64,000 nt of DNA from Calliopsis andreniformis (GCF_051401765.1 NW_027480423.1:930001-994000); one strand, 5' to 3'; shown: positions 35,001 to 51,200, numbered from the stretch's first letter. Notes: a model not told the origin generated them from the letters alone. A program made the numbers and translations.

Positions 35001-38000
35001 AATACAATAAAAATACAACAGTCTTTCCATCCTATAATAGGAATAATTGCAACCCGTGTGAAAGTGATGGTCATTTGTACGTTCCAGGCAACCTAGGCTT
35101 CACTCTAGGGCGTTGTTCCACCAGATCGAATTGTTAGGGCCTAAGAAGTCAACGCCAGATGCATAAGATACAATATAAATATAACAGATTTTCCACCGTA
35201 TAGAACGAATAAAAGCAACCAGTGTGAAAGTTATGGTCATTTCTACGTTCCGGGCAACCTAGGCTTCACTCTAGGGCGTTGTTCCACCAGATCGAATAGT
35301 TAGGGCCTAAGAAGTGAACGCCAGCAGCATAAAATACAATATAAATACAACAGTTCTTCCATCATATAAAACGAATGATTGCAACCAGTATGAAAGTTAT
35401 GGTCATTTCTACGTTCCGGGCAACCTAGGCTTCACTCTATGGCGTTGTTCCACGACATCGAATAGCTACGGCCTCAGAAGTCAACGCCTGAAGCATAAAA
35501 TACAATAAAAATACAACAGTCTTTCCAGCCTATAACATTAATAATTGCAACCCGTGTGAAAGTGATGGTCATTTGTACGTTCCAGGCAACCTAGGCTTCA
35601 CCCTAGGGCGTTGTTCCACCAGATGGAATAGTTAGGGTCCTAGAAGTCAGCGCCAGAAGCATAACATACAAAATAAATAGAACAGCTTTTCCATGTATAA
35701 AACGAGTAATTGCTTCCAGTGTGAAAGTTATGGTCATTTCTACGTCCCGGGCAACCTAGGCATCACCATAGGGCGTTGTTCCACCAGATGGAATAGTTGG
35801 GGCCTAAGAAGTCGACGCCAGAAGCATAAAATACGATATAAATACAACAGCTTTTCCATCGTATAAAACGAATAATGGCAACCAGTGTGAAAGTTCTGGT
35901 CATTTCTACGTTCCGGGCAAACTAGGCTTCACTATAGGTCGTTGCTCCACCAGAGCGAATAGTTAGGGCCTTAGAAGTCAACGCCCGAAGCATAAAATGC
36001 AAAATAAATAGAACAGTTTTTCCATTACATAAAACGAATAACTGCAACCAGTGTGAAAGTACTGGTCATTTCTACGTTCCTGGTAACCTATGTTTTACTC
36101 TAGGGCGTTGCTCCACCAGATCAAATAGTTAGGGCCTATGAAGTCAACGCCAGAAGCATAAAATACAATAATGGTGCAACAGTTTTTCCATCGTATAACA
36201 GGAATAATTGCAACCAGTGTGAAGGTAATCGTATGTTCTACGTTCCGGGCAACCTAGGCTTCACTCTAGGGCGTTGCTCCACCAGATCGAATAGTTAGGG
36301 CCTTAGAAGTCAGCGCCCGAAGCATAAAATTCATAATAAATAGAACAGTTTTTCATTGTATAAAACGAATAACTGCAACCAGTGTGAAAGTACTGGTCAT
36401 TTCTACGTTCCGGGCAACCTAGGCTTCACTCTAGGGCCCCGCTCCACCAGATCGAATAGTTAGGGCCTTAGATGTCAACGCCAGATGCATGAAATACAAT
36501 AAAGGTGCAACAGTTTTCCAATCGTATAAAACGAATAATTGCAAACAGTGTGAAAGTAATGGCCATTTCTATGTTCCGGGTAACCTAGGCGTCACTCTAG
36601 GGCGTTACTCCACCAGATCGAATAGTTAGGGCCTTAGAAGTCGACGCCAGAAGCATGAAATACAATAAAGATGCAACTGTTTTTCCATCGTACAACAGGA
36701 ATAACTGCAAACAGTGTGAAAGTACTAGTCATTTCTACGTTCCGGGTAACCTAGGTTTCACTCTAGGGCGTTGCTCCACCAGATCGAATAGCTAGGGCCT
36801 TAGAAGTCAACGCCCGAAGCATAAAATACAAAAAAATAGAACAGTTTTTCCATGTGTAAAACGAATAATGGCAACCAGTGTGAAAGTTATGGTCATTTCT
36901 ACGTTCCGGGCAACCTAGGCTTCACCCTAGGGCGTTGTTCCACCAGATGGAATAGGTAGGGCCCTAGAAGTCAACGCCAGAAGCATAAAATACGATATAT
37001 ATACAACAGCTTTTCCATCGTATAAAACGAATAATGGTAACCAGTGTGAAAGTTATGGTCATTTCTACGTTCCGGGCAACCTAGGCTTCACTCTAGGGCG
37101 TTGCTCCACCAGCTCGAATAGTTAGGGCCTTAGAAGTCAACGCCTGAAGCATAAAATGCAAAATAAATAGAACAGTTTTTCCATTGTATAAAACGAATAA
37201 CTGCAACCAGTGTGAAAGTACTGGTCATTTCTACGTTCCGGGTAACCTAGGCTTCACACTAGGGCGTTGCTACACCAGATCGAATAGTTAGGGCCTTAGA
37301 AGTCATCGCCTGAAGCATACAATACAATAAAAATACAACAGGTTTACCATCGTATAACAGGAATAATTCCAACCATTGTGAAAGTGATGGTCATTTCTAC
37401 GATCCGGGTAACCCAGGTTTCACTCTAGGGCGTTGCTCCACCTGATCGAATAGTTAGGGCCTTAGAAGTCAACGCCAGAAGCATAAAATACAATAAAGGT
37501 GCAACAGTTTTTCCATCGTATAACAGGAATAACTGCAAACAGTGTGAAAGTACTGGTCATTTCTACGTTCCGGGTAACCTAGGTTTCACTCTAGGGCGTT
37601 GCTCCACCAGATCAAATAGCTAGGGACTTAGAATTCAACGCCATAAGTATAAAATACAATATAAATATAACAGTTTTTCCACCGTATAAAACGAATATTA
37701 GCAACCAGTGTGAAGGTTATGGTCATTTCAACGTTCCGGGCAATCTAGGCTTCACACTAGGGCGTTGCTACACCAGATCGAATAGTTAGGGCCTTAGAAG
37801 TCATCGCCTGAAGCATACAATACAATAAAAATACAACAGGTTTACCATCGTATAACAGGAATAATTCCAACCATTGTGAAAGTGATGGTCATTTCTACGA
37901 TCCGGGTAACCCAGGTTTCACTCTAGGGCGTTACTCCGCCACATCGAATAGCTACGGCCGTAGAAGTCAACACCTGAAGCATAAAATGCAATAAAAATAC

Positions 38001-41000
38001 AACAGTTTTTTCATCGTATAACAGGAATAATTGCAGCAAGCGTGAAGGTAATGGTCATTTCTACGTTCCGGGCAACCTAGGCATCACTCTTGGGCGTTGC
38101 TCCACCAGATCGGATAGTTAGGGCCTTAGAAGTCAACGCCAGAAGCATAAAATACAATATAAATACAACAGTTGTTCCATCGCATAACAGGAATAATTGC
38201 AACTAGTGTGAAAGATATGGTCATAGCAACGTTCCGGGCAACCTATGCTTCACTCTTGGACGTTGCCCCACCAGGTCGAATAGCTAGGACCTTTGAATTC
38301 AAATACAGAAGCAGAAAATACAATAAAAATGCAACAGTTCTTCAATCGTATAGCATGAATAATTGCAACCAGTGTGAAAGTAACGATCATTTCGACGTTT
38401 CGGGCACCCTATACTTAACTCTGAGGCATTGCTCCACGACGTCGAAGTGTTAGGGCCTTGGAATTCAACGCAAGAATCATAAACTACAAAATAAATACAA
38501 CAGTCTTTCAATCGTATAAAACGAATAATTGCAACCTGTGTGAAGGTTATGGTCATATTTACGTTCCGGACAAACTAGGCTTCACTGTAGGGTGTTGCTC
38601 CACCAGATCGAACAGGTAGGGCCATAGAAGTCAACGCCCGAAGCATAAAATACGATAAATATACAACAGTTTTTCCATCGAATAACAGGAATAATTGCAA
38701 CCAGTGTGAAAGTGATGGTCATTTCTACGTTCCGGTCAACCTTGGCTTCACTCTGGGGCGTTGTTCCACCAGATCGAATAGTTAGGGCCTAAGAAGTCAA
38801 CGGCAGAAGCATAAAATACAATATAAATGTAACAGTTATTCCATCGTATAAAACGAATAATAGCAACCAGTGTGAAAGCTATGGTCATTTCTACGTTCCA
38901 GGCAACCTAGGCTTCACTCTAGGCCGTTGCTCCACCCGATCGAATAGTTAGGGCCTTAGAAGTCAACGCCCGAAGCATAAAATACAAAATAAATAGAACA
39001 GCTGTTCCATGTATAAAACGAATAATTGTTTCCAGTGTGAAAGTTATGATCATTACTACGTTCCGGGCAATCTAGGCGTCACCATAGGGCGTTGTTCCAC
39101 CAGATGGAATAGTTGGGGCCTAAGATGTCAACGCCAGAAGCATAAAATATGATATAAATACAACAACTTTTCCATCGTATAAAAAGAATAATTGCAACCT
39201 GTGTGAAAGTTATGGTCATTTCTACGTTCCGGGCAACATAGGCGTCACTCTAGGGCGTTGCTCCACCACATCGAATAGCTACGATCTTAGAAGTCAACGC
39301 CTGAAGCAAAAAATTGCAATAAAAATACAACAGTTTTTTCATCGTATAATACGAATAATTGCAACAAGCGTGAAGGTAATGATCATTTCTACGTTCCGGG
39401 CATCGCACGCTTCACTCTAGTGCGTTGTTCCACCAGATGGAACTGTTAGGGCCTAAGAAGTCAACGCCAGAAGCATAAAATACGATGTAAATACAACAGC
39501 TTTTCGATCGTATAAAACGAATAATGGTAACCAGTGAGAAAGTTATGGTCATTTCTACGTTCCGGGCAACCTAGGCTTCATTCTAGGGCGCTGTGACACC
39601 AGATCGAACAGACAGGGCCTAAGAAGTCAATGGCAGGAGAATAAAATACTATATAAGTACAACAGTTTTTCCATTGTATAAAGTGAATAATTGCAAACAT
39701 TGTGAAAGTAATGGTCATTTCTACGTTCCTGGCAACCTAGACGTCACTCTAGGGCGTTGCTCCACCACATCGAATAGCTACGGCCTTAGAAGTCAACGCC
39801 TGAAGGAAAAAATGCAATAAAAATACAACAGTTTTTTCATCGTATAACAGGAATAATTGCAACAGGCGTGAAGGTAATGATCATTTCTACGTCCCGGGCA
39901 TCGCAGGCTTCACTCTAGGGCGTTGTTCCACCAGATCGAATAGTTAGGGCCTAAGAAGTCAACGCCAGAAGCATAAAATGCAATATAAATATTACAGATT
40001 TTTCATCGTATAAAACGAATAATAGCAACCAGTGTGAAGTTATGGTCATTTCTACGTTCCGGGCAACCTAGGCTTCACTCGAGGGCGTTGCTCCGCCAAA
40101 TCGGATAGGTAGGACCTTAGAAGTCAACGCCGAAAGCATAAAATACAAAATAAATAGAACAGTTTTTCCATGTATAAAACGAATAATTGCTACCAGTGAG
40201 AAAGTTATGGTCATTTCTACGTTCCGGGCAACCTAGGCTTCACCCTAGGGCGTTGTTGCACCAGATGGAATAGTTAGGGTCCTAGAAGTCAGCGCCAGAA
40301 GCATAACATACAAAATAAATAGAACAGCTTTTCCATGTATAAAACGAGTAATTGCTTCCAGTGTGAATGTTATGGTCATTTCTACGTCCCGGGCAACCTA
40401 GGCTTCACCATAGGGCGTTGTTCCACCAGATAGAATAGTTGGGGCCTAAGAAGTCGACGCCAGAAGCATAAAATACGATATAAATACAACAGCTTTTCCA
40501 TCGTATAAAACGAATAATGGCAACCAGTGTGAAAGTTCTGGTCATTTCTACGTTCCGGGCAAACTAGGCTTCACTATAGGTCGTTGCTCCACCAGAGCGA
40601 ATAGTTAGGGCCTTAGAAGTCAACGCCCGAAGCATAAAATGCAAAATAAATAGAACAGTTTTTCCATTACATAAAACGAATAACTGCAACCAGTGTGAAA
40701 GTACTGGTCATTTCTACGTTCCTGGTAACCTATGTTTTACTCTAGGGCGTTGCTCCACCAGATCAAATAGTTAGGGCCTATGAAGTCAACGCCAGAAGCA
40801 TAAAATACAATAATGGTGCAACAGTTTTTCCATCGTATAACAGGAATAATTGCAACCAGTGTGAAGGTAATCGTATGTTCTACGTTCCGGGCAACCTAGG
40901 CTTCACTCTAGGGCGTTGCTCCACCAGATCGAATAGTTAGGGCCTTAGAAGTCAGCGCCAGAAGCATAAAATACAATATAAATACAACAGTTTTTCCATC

Positions 41001-42648
41001 GTATAAAACGAATAATTGCAACCAGTGTGAAAGCTATGGTTATTTCTACATTCCGAGCAACCTAGGCTTCACTCTAGGGCGTTGCTACAACAGATTGAAT
41101 AGTCAGGGCCTTAGAAGTCAACGCCCGAAGCATAAAATGCAATAAAAATACAGCAGCTTTTCCATCGTATAACAGGATTAATTGCAACCTGTTTGAAAGT
41201 GATGGTCATTTCTATATTCCGAGCAACCTAGGCTTCACTCTAGGGCGGTGCTCCACCATATCGAATAGCTACGGCCTTAGAAGCCTACGCCTGAAGCATA
41301 AAATACAATAAAAATACAACGGTCTTTTCATCGTATAACAGGAATAATTGCAACAAGCGTGTAAGTAATGATCATTTCGGCGTTTCGGGCATCCTAGACT
41401 TAACTGTGAGGCATTGCTCCACCAGATCGAATAGTTAGGGCCTAAGAAGTCAACGCCAGAAGCATAAAATACAATATAAATACAACAGTTTTTCCATTGT
41501 ATAAAACGAATGATTGCAACCATTATGAAACTTATTGTCATTTCTACGTTCCGGGCAACCTAGGCTTCACTCTAGGGCGTTGCTCCACTAGATCGAATAG
41601 CTAGGGCCTTAGAAGTCAACGCCAGAGTCATAAAATACAATATAAATACAACAGCTTTTCCATCGTAAAAAACGAATAATTGCAACCAGTGTGAAGGTTA
41701 TGGTTATTTCTACATTCTGAGCAACCTATGCTTCACTCTAGGGCGTTGCTCCACCAGATCAAACAGTTAGGGCCTTAGAAGTCAACGCCCGAAGCATAAA
41801 ATACAAAATAAATAGAACAGTTTTTCCATTGGATAAAACGAATAATTGCTACCAGTGTAAAAGTTATGGTCATTTCTACGTTCCGGGCAACCTAGGCTTC
41901 ACCCTAGGGCGTTGCTCCACCAGATCGAATAGTCAGGGCCTAAGAAGTGAACGCCAGAAGCATAAAATGCAATAAAAATACAACAGTCTTTCCATCCTAT
42001 AACCGGAATAATTGCAACCCGTGTGAAAGTGATGGTCAGTAGTACGTCCCAGGGAACCTAGGCTTCACTCTAGGGCGTTGCTCCACCAGATCGAATTGTT
42101 AGGGCCAAAGAAGTCAACGCCCGAAGCATAAAATACAATATAAATAGAACAGTTTTTCCATTGTATAAAACGAATAATTGCTGCCAGTGTAAAAGTTATG
42201 GTCATTTCTACGTTCCGGGCAACCTAGGCTTCACCCTAGGGCATTGTTCCTTCAGATCGAATAGTTAGGCCCTAAGAAGTGAACGCCAGAAGCATAAAAT
42301 ACAATATAAATACAACAGTTTTTCCATTATATAAAACGAATAATTGCAACCAGTATGTAAGTTATGGTCATTTCTACTTTCCGGGCAGCCTAGGATACAC
42401 CCTAGGGCGTTGTTCCACCAGATGGAATAGTTAGGGCCTAAGAAGTCAACGCCAGAAGCATAAAATACGATATAAATTCAACAGCTTTTCCATCGTATAA
42501 AACGAATAATGGTAACCAGTGTGAAAGTTATGGTCATTTCTACGTTCCGGTCAACCTAGGCTTCACTCTAGGACGTTGCTCCACCAGATCGAATATTTAG
42601 GGCCTATGAAGTCCGCGCCAGAAGCATAAAATACGATATAAATTCAAC

Positions 42649-45468
42649 AGCTTTTCCATCGTATAAAACGAATAATGGTAACCAGTGTGAAAGTTATGGT
42701 CATTTCTACGTTCCGGTCAACCTAGGCTTCACTCTAGGACGTTGCTCCACCAGATCGAATATTTAGGGCCTATGAAGTCAGCGCCAGAAGCATAAAATAC
42801 AATAAAGGTGCAACAGTTTTTCCATCATACAACAGGAATAATTGCAACCAGTGTGAAGGTAATGGTATGTTCTACGTTCCGGGCAACCTAGGCTTCACTC
42901 TAGGGCGGTGCTCCACCAGGTCAAATAGTTACGGCCTAAGAAGTCAACGCCAGAAGCATAAATTACAATATAAGTACAACAGCATTTCCATCGTATATAA
43001 TGTATATTTGCAAACAGTGTGGAAGTAATTGTCATTTCTACATTCCGGGCAACCTAGGCTTCACGCTAGAGCGTTGCTCCACCAGATGGAATAGCTAGGG
43101 CCTTGGAAGTCAACGCCCGAAGCATAAAATGCAAAATAAATAGTACAGTTTTTCCATTGTATAAAACGAATAACTGCAACCAGTGTGAAAGTACTGGTCA
43201 TTTCTACGTTCCGGTCAACCCAGGCGTCACTCTAGGGCGTTGCTCCACCACGTCTAATAGCTATGGCCTTAGAAGTCAACGCCAGGAGCATAAAATACAA
43301 TATAAATACAACAGCTTTTCCATCGTATAAAATGAATAACTACAAACACTGTGCATGTAATGGTCATTTCTACGTTCCGGGCAACCTAGGCTTCACTCTA
43401 GGGCGTTGCTCCACCAGATCGAATAGCTAGGGACTTAGAATTCAATGCCAGAAGCATAAAACGCAATATAAATAGAACAGATTTCCATTGTTTAAAACGA
43501 ATAATAGCAACCAGTGTGAAAGTTATGGTCATTTCTACGTTCCGGGCAATCTAGGCTTCACTCTAGGGCGTGCTCCACCAGATCGAATAGTTAGGGCCTT
43601 AGGAGTCAACGCCCGAAGCATAAAATACAATAAAGATGCAAGAGTTTTTCCATCGCATAACAGGAATAATTTCCACCAGTGTGAAGGTAATGGTATGGTC
43701 TACGTTCCGGGCAACCTAGGCTTCACTCTAGGGCGGTGCTCCACCAGATCAAATAGTTAGGGCCTAAGAAGTCAACGCCAGAAGAATAAAATACCATATA
43801 AGTACAACAGTTTTTCCATCGTATAAAATGAATGATTGCGAACATTGTGAAAGTAATGGTCATTTCTACGTGCCTGGCAACCTACGCGTCACTCTAGGGC
43901 GTTGCTGCTCCACATCTGATAGCTACGGCCTTAGAAGTTAACGCCGGAAGCATAAAATACAATATAAATACAACAGCTTCGCCATCGTATAAAATGAATA
44001 ATTGCAAACAGTGTGAAGGTAATGGTCATTTCTACGTTCCGAGCAACCTAGGCTTCACTCTAGGTCGTTGTTCCACCAGGTCGAATAGTTAGGGCCTAAG
44101 AAGTGAACGCCAGAAGCATAAAATGCAATAAAGATACAACAGTCTTTCCATCCTATAACAGGAACAATTGCAATCCGTGTGAAAGTGATTGTCATTTGTA
44201 CGTTCCAGGCAACCTAGGCTTCACTCTAGGGCGCTGCTCCACCAGATCGAATTGTTAGGGCCAAAGAAGTCAATGCCTGAAGCATAAAATACAAAATAAA
44301 TAGAACAGTTTTTCCATCGTATAAAAGGAATAATTGCAAACAGTGTTAAAGTAATGGTCATTTCTACGTTCCGGGCAACCTAGGCTTCACTCTAGGGCGT
44401 TGCTCCACCAGATCAAACAGTTAGGGCGTTAGAAGTCAACGCTCGAAGCATAAAATACAAAATAAATAGAACAGTTTTTCCTTTGTATAAAACGAATAAT
44501 TGCTACCAGTGTAAAAGTTATGGTCATTTCTACGTTCCGCGCAACCTAGGCTTCACTCTAGGGCGGTGCTCCGCCATATCCAATATCTACGGCCCTAGAA
44601 GAGTACGCCTGAGGCATAAAATACAATAAAAATACAACGGTCTTTTCATCGTATAACAGGAGTAATTGCAACAAGCGTGAAAGTAATGATCATTTCGGCG
44701 TTTCGGGCATCCTAGACTTAACTCTGAGGCATTGCTCCACCAGATCGGATAGTTAGGGCCTAAGATGTCAACGCCAGAAGCATAAAGTACAATATAAATA
44801 CAACAGTTTTTCCATTGTATAAAACGAATAATTGCTACCAGTGTAAAAGTTATGGTCATTTCTACGTTCTGGGCAACCCAGGCTTCACCCTAGGGCGTTG
44901 TTCCACCAGGTCGAATAGTTAGGGCCTAAGAAGTGGACGCCAGAAGCATAAAATACAATATAAATGCAACAGTTTTTCCATCGTATAAAACGAATAATTG
45001 CAACCAGTGTGAAAGTTATGGTCATTTCTACATTCCGAGCAACCTAGGCTTCACTCTAGGGCGTTGCCCCAACAGATTGAATAGTTAGGGCCTTAGAAGT
45101 CATCGCCCGCAGCATAAAATGCAATAAAAATACAACAGCTTTTCCATCGTATAACAGGATTAATTGCAACCAGTTTGAAAGTGATGGTCATTTCTACGTT
45201 CCGGGCAACCTAGGCTTCAGCCTAGGGCGTTGCTCCACTAGATCGAATAGCTAGGGCCTTAGAAGTCAACGCCAGAGGCATAAAATACAATATAAATACA
45301 ACAATTTTTCCATTGTAAAAAACGAATAATTGCAATCAGTGTGAAAGTAATTGTCATTTCTTCGTTCCGGGCAACCTAGGCTTCACTCTAGGGCGTTGCT
45401 CCACCAGATCAAACAGTTAGGGCCTTAGAAGTCAACGCCCGAAGCATAAAATACAAAATAAAAAGAAC
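42649..45468 (+). repeat. 2,820 bp tandem duplication, copy A in superunit 2
   Basis: Counterpart of 15271-18090 at +27,378. It includes the same copy A-specific states (CACGCTAGAGCG near 43063, CCGCGCAACC near 44537), which shows that these were fixed before the large duplication. Confidence 0.92.
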
Positions 45469-48288
45469 AGCTTTTCCATCGTATAAAACGAATAATGGTA
45501 ACCAGTGTGAAAGTTATGGTCATTTCTACGTTCCGGTCAACCTAGGCTTCACTCTAGGACGTTGCTCCACCAGATCGAATATTTAGGGCCTATGAAGTCA
45601 GCGCCAGAAGCATAAAATACAATAAAGGTGCAACAGTTTTTCCCTCATACAACAGGAATAATTGCAACCAGTGTGAAGGTAATGGTATGTTCTACGTTCC
45701 GGGCAACCTAGGCTTCACTCTAGGGCGGTGCTCCACCAGGTCAAATAGTTACGGCCTAAGAAGTCAACGCCAGAAGCATAAATTACAATATAAGTACAAC
45801 AGCATTTCCATCGTATATAATGTATATTTGCAAACAGTGTGGAAGTAATTGTCATTTCTACATTCCGGGCAACCTAGGCTTCACTCTAGGGCGTTGCTCC
45901 ACCAGATCGAATAGCTAGGGACTTAGAATTCAATGCCAGAAGCATAAAACGCAAAATAAATAGTACAGTTTTTCCATTGTATAAAACGAATAACTGCAAC
46001 CAGTGTGAAAGTACTGGTCATTTCTACGTTCCGGTCAACCCAGGCGTCACTCTAGGGCGTTGCTCCACCACGTCTAATAGCTATGGCCTTAAAAGTCAAC
46101 GCCAGGAGCATAAAATACAATATAAATACAACAGCTTTTCCATCGTATAAAATGAATAACTACAAACACTGTGCATGTAATGGTCATTTCTACGTTCCGG
46201 GCAACCTAGGCTTCACTCTAGGGCGTTGCTCCACCAGATCGAATAGCTAGGGACTTAGAATTCAATGCCAGAAGCATAAAACGCAATATAAATAGAACAG
46301 ATTTCCATTGTTTAAAACGAATAATAGCAACCAGTGTGAAAGTTATGGTCATTTCTACGTTCCGGGCAATCTAGGCTTCACTCTAGGGCGTGCTCCACCA
46401 GATCGAATAGTTAGGGCCTTAGGAGTCAACGCCCGAAGCATAAAATACAATAAAGATGCAAGAGTTTTTCCATCGCATAACAGGAATAATTTCCACCAGT
46501 GTGAAGGTAATGGTATGGTCTACGTTCCGGGCAACCTAGGCTTCACTCTAGGGCGGTGCTCCACCAGATCAAATAGTTAGGGCCTAAGAAGTCAACGCCA
46601 GAAGAATAAAATACCATATAAGTACAACAGTTTTTCCATCGTATAAAATGAATGATTGCGAACATTGTGAAAGTAATGGTCATTTCTACGTGCCTGGCAA
46701 CCTACGCGTCACTCTAGGGCGTTGCTGCTCCACATCTGATAGCTACGGCCTTAGAAGTTAACGCCGGAAGCATAAAATACAATATAAATACAACAGCTTC
46801 GCCATCGTATAAAATGAATAATTGCAAACAGTGTGAAGGTAATGGTCATTTCTACGTTCCGAGCAACCTAGGCTTCACTCTAGGTCGTTGTTCCACCAGG
46901 TCGAATAGTTAGGGCCTAAGAAGTGAACGCCAGAAGCATAAAATGCAATAAAGATACAACAGTCTTTCCATCCTATAACAGGAACAATTGCAATCCGTGT
47001 GAAAGTGATTGTCATTTGTACGTTCCAGGCAACCTAGGCTTCACTCTAGGGCGCTGCTCCACCAGATCGAATTGTTAGGGCCAAAGAAGTCAATGCCTGA
47101 AGCATAAAATACAAAATAAATAGAACAGTTTTTCCATCGTATAAAAGGAATAATTGCAAACAGTGTTAAAGTAATGGTCATTTCTACGTTCCGGGCAACC
47201 TAGGCTTCACTCTAGGGCGTTGCTCCACCAGATCAAACAGTTAGGGCGTTAGAAGTCAACGCTCGAAGCATAAAATACAAAATAAATAGAACAGTTTTTC
47301 CTTTGTATAAAACGAATAATTGCTACCAGTGTAAAAGTTATGGTCATTTCTACGTTCCGGGCAACCTAGGCTTCACTCTAGGGCGGTGCTCCGCCATATC
47401 CAATATCTACGGCCCTAGAAGAGTACGCCTGAGGCATAAAATACAATAAAAATACAACGGTCTTTTCATCGTATAACAGGAGTAATTGCAACAAGCGTGA
47501 AAGTAATGATCATTTCGGCGTTTCGGGCATCCTAGACTTAACTCTGAGGCATTGCTCCACCAGATCGGATAGTTAGGGCCTAAGAAGTCAACGCCAGAAG
47601 CATAAAGTACAATATAAATACAACAGTTTTTCCATTGTATAAAACGAATAATTGCTACCAGTGTAAAAGTTATGGTCATTTCTACGTTCTGGGCAACCCA
47701 GGCTTCACCCTAGGGCGTTGTTCCACCAGGTCGAATAGTTAGGGCCTAAGAAGTGGACGCCAGAAGCATAAAATACAATATAAATGCAACAGTTTTTCCA
47801 TCGTATAAAACGAATAATTGCAACCAGTGTGAAAGTTATGGTCATTTCTACATTCCGAGCAACCTAGGCTTCACTCTAGGGCGTTGCCCCAACAGATTGA
47901 ATAGTTAGGGCCTTAGAAGTCATCGCCCGCAGCATAAAATGCAATAAAAATACAACAGCTTTTCCATCGTATAACAGGATTAATTGCAACCAGTTTGAAA
48001 GTGATGGTCATTTCTACGTTCCGGGCAACCTAGGCTTCAGCCTAGGGCGTTGCTCCACTAGATCGAATAGCTAGGGCCTTAGAAGTCAACGCCAGAGGCA
48101 TAAAATACAATATAGATACAACAATTTTTCCATTGTAAAAAACGAATAATTGCAATCAGTGTGAAAGTAATTGTCATTTCTTCGTTCCGGGCAACCTAGG
48201 CTTCACTCTAGGGCGTTGCTCCACCAGATCAAACAGTTAGGGCCTTAGAAGTCAACGCCCGAAGCATAAAATACAAAATAAAAAGAAC
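45469..48288 (+). repeat. 2,820 bp tandem duplication, copy B in superunit 2
   Basis: Counterpart of 18091-20910. It has the 66 bp patch (45885-45950) but not the 122 bp patch; at 47477-47598 it keeps the minority-type monomer. One private substitution seen: TATAGATACAAC at 48115. Confidence 0.92.
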
Positions 48289-51200
48289 AGTTTTTCTATT
48301 GTATAAAACGAATAATTGCTACCAGTGTAAATGTTATGGTCATTTCTACGTTCCGGGCAACCTAGGCTTCAGCCTAGGGCGTTGTTCCACCAGATCGAAT
48401 AGTTAGGGCCCAAGAAGTGAACGCCAGAAGCATAAAATACAATATAAATACAACAGTTTTTCCATCGTATAAAACGAATAATTGCAACCTGTGTGAAGGT
48501 TATGGTCATATCTACGTTCCGGGCAACCTAGGCTTCTCTGTAGGGCGTTGCTCCACCAGATCGAAGTGATAGGGCCTAAGAAGTCAACGCCGGAAGCATA
48601 AAATACAATAGAAATGCAACAGTTTTTCCATCGTATAAAACGAATAATTGCAACCATTATGAAACTTATGGTCATTTCTACGTTCCGAACAACCTAGGCT
48701 TCACCCTAGGGCGTTGTTCCACCAGAGCGAATAGTTAGGTCCTAAGAAGTGAACGCCAGAAGCATAAAATACAATATAAATACAACAGTTTTTCCATCGT
48801 ATAAAACGAATAATTGCAACCAGTGTGAAAGCTATGGTCATTTCTACATTCCGAGCAACCTAGGCTTCACTCTAGGGCGTTGCTACAACAGATTGAATAG
48901 TCAGGGCCTTAGAAGTCAACGCCCGAAGCATAAAATGCAATAAAAATACAACAGCTTTTACATCGTATAACAGGATTAATTGCAACCAGTTTGAAAGTGA
49001 TGGTCATTTCTACGTTCCGGGCAACCTAGGCTTCACTCTAGGGCGTTGCTCCACTAGATCGAATAGCTAGGGCCTTAGAAGTCAACGCCAGAGTCATTAA
49101 ATACAATATAAATACAACAGCTTTTCCATCGTAAAAAACGAATAATTGCAACCAGTGTGAAGGTTATGGTTATTTCTACATTCCGAGCAACCTAGGCTTC
49201 ACTCTAGGGCGTTGCTCCACCAGATCGAATAGTTAGGTCCTTAGAAGTCAACGCCAGAAGCATAAAATACGATATAAATACAACAGCTTTTGCATCGTAT
49301 AAAAGGAATAATTGCGAACAGTGTGAAAGTAATTGTCATTTCTACGTTCCGGGCAACCTAGGCTTCACTCTAGGGCGTTGCTCCACCAGATCAAACAGTT
49401 AGGTCCTTAGAAGTCAACGCCCGAAGCATAAAATACAAAATAAATAGAACAGTTTTTCCATTGTATAAAACGAATAATTGCTACCTGCGTAAAAGTTATG
49501 GTCATTTCTACGTTCCGGGCAACCTAGGCTTCATCCTAGGGCATTGTTCCATCAGATCGAACAGTTAGGCCCTAAGAAGTGAGCGCCAGAAGCATAAAAT
49601 ACAATATAAATACAACAGTTTTTCCATCGTAGAAAACGAATAATTGCAACCAGTGTGAAAGTTATGGTCATTTCTATATTCCGAGCAACCTAGGCTTCAC
49701 TCTAGGGCGGTGCTCCACCATATCGAATAGCTACGGCCTTAGAAGCCTACGCCTGAAGCATAAAATACAATAAAAATACAACGGTCTTTTCATCGTATAA
49801 CAGGAATAATTGCAACAAGCGTGTAAGTAATGATCATTTCGGCGTTTCGGGCATCCTAGACTTAACTCTGAGGCATTGCTCCACCAGATCGAATAGTTAA
49901 GGCCTAAGATGTCAACGCCAGAAGCATAAAATACAATATAAATACAACAGTTTTTCCATTGTATAAAACGAATGATTGCAGCCATTATGAAACTTATTGT
50001 CATTTCTACGTTCCGGGCAACCTAGGCTTCACTCTAGGGCGTTGTTCCACCAGATCGAATAGTTAGGTCCTAAGAAGTCAACGCCCGAAGCATAAAATAC
50101 AAAATAAATAGAACAGTTTTTCAATTGTATAAAACGAATAATTGCTCCCAGTGTAAAAGTTATGGTCATTTCTACGTTCCGGTCAACCTAGGCTTCACTC
50201 TAGGACGTTGCTCCACCAGATCGAATAGTTAGGGCCTATGAAGTCAGCGCCAGAAGCATAAAATACAATAAAGGTGCAACAGTTTTTCCATCGTATAACA
50301 GGAATAATTGCAACCAGTGTGAAGGTAATAGTATGTTCTACGTTCCGGGCAACCTAGGCTTCACTCTAGGGCGTTGTTCCACCAGATGGAATAGTTAGGG
50401 CCTAAGAAGTCAACGCCAGAAGCATAAAATACAATATAAATATAACAGTTTTTCCATCGTATAAAACGAATAATAGCAACCAGTGTGAAAGTTATGGTCA
50501 TTTCTACGTTCCGGGCAACCTAGGCTTCACTCTAGGGCATTGCTCCACTAGATCGAATAGCTAGGGCCTTAGAAGTCAACGCCAGAGGCATAAAATACAA
50601 TATAAATACAACAGCTTTTCCATCGTAAAAAACGAATAATTGCAACCAGTGTGAAAGTTATGGTTATTTCTACATTCCGAGCAACCTAGGCTTCACTCTA
50701 GGGCGTTGCTCCACCAGATCTAATAGTTAGGTCCTTAGAAGTCAACTCCAGAAGCATAAAATACAATATAAATATAACAGTTTTTCCATCGTATAAAACG
50801 AATAATAGCAACCAGTGTGAAAGTTATGGTCATTTCTACGTTCCGGGCAACCTAGGCTTCACTCTAGGGCGTTGCTCCACCAGATCAAACAGTTAGGGCC
50901 TTAGAAGTCAACGCACGAAGCATAAAATACAAAATAAATAGAACAGTTTTTCCTTTGTATAAAACGAATAATTGCTACCAGTGTAAAAGTTACGGTCATT
51001 TCTACGTTCCGGGCAACCTAGGCTTCACTCTAGGGCGGTGCTCCGCCATATCCAATATCTACGGCGTTAGAAGCCTACGCCTGAAGCATAAAATACAATG
51101 AAAATACAACGGTCTCTTCATCGTATAACAGGAATAATTGCAACAAGCGTGAAAGTAATGATCATTTCGGCGTTTCGGGCATCCTAGACTTAACTCTGAG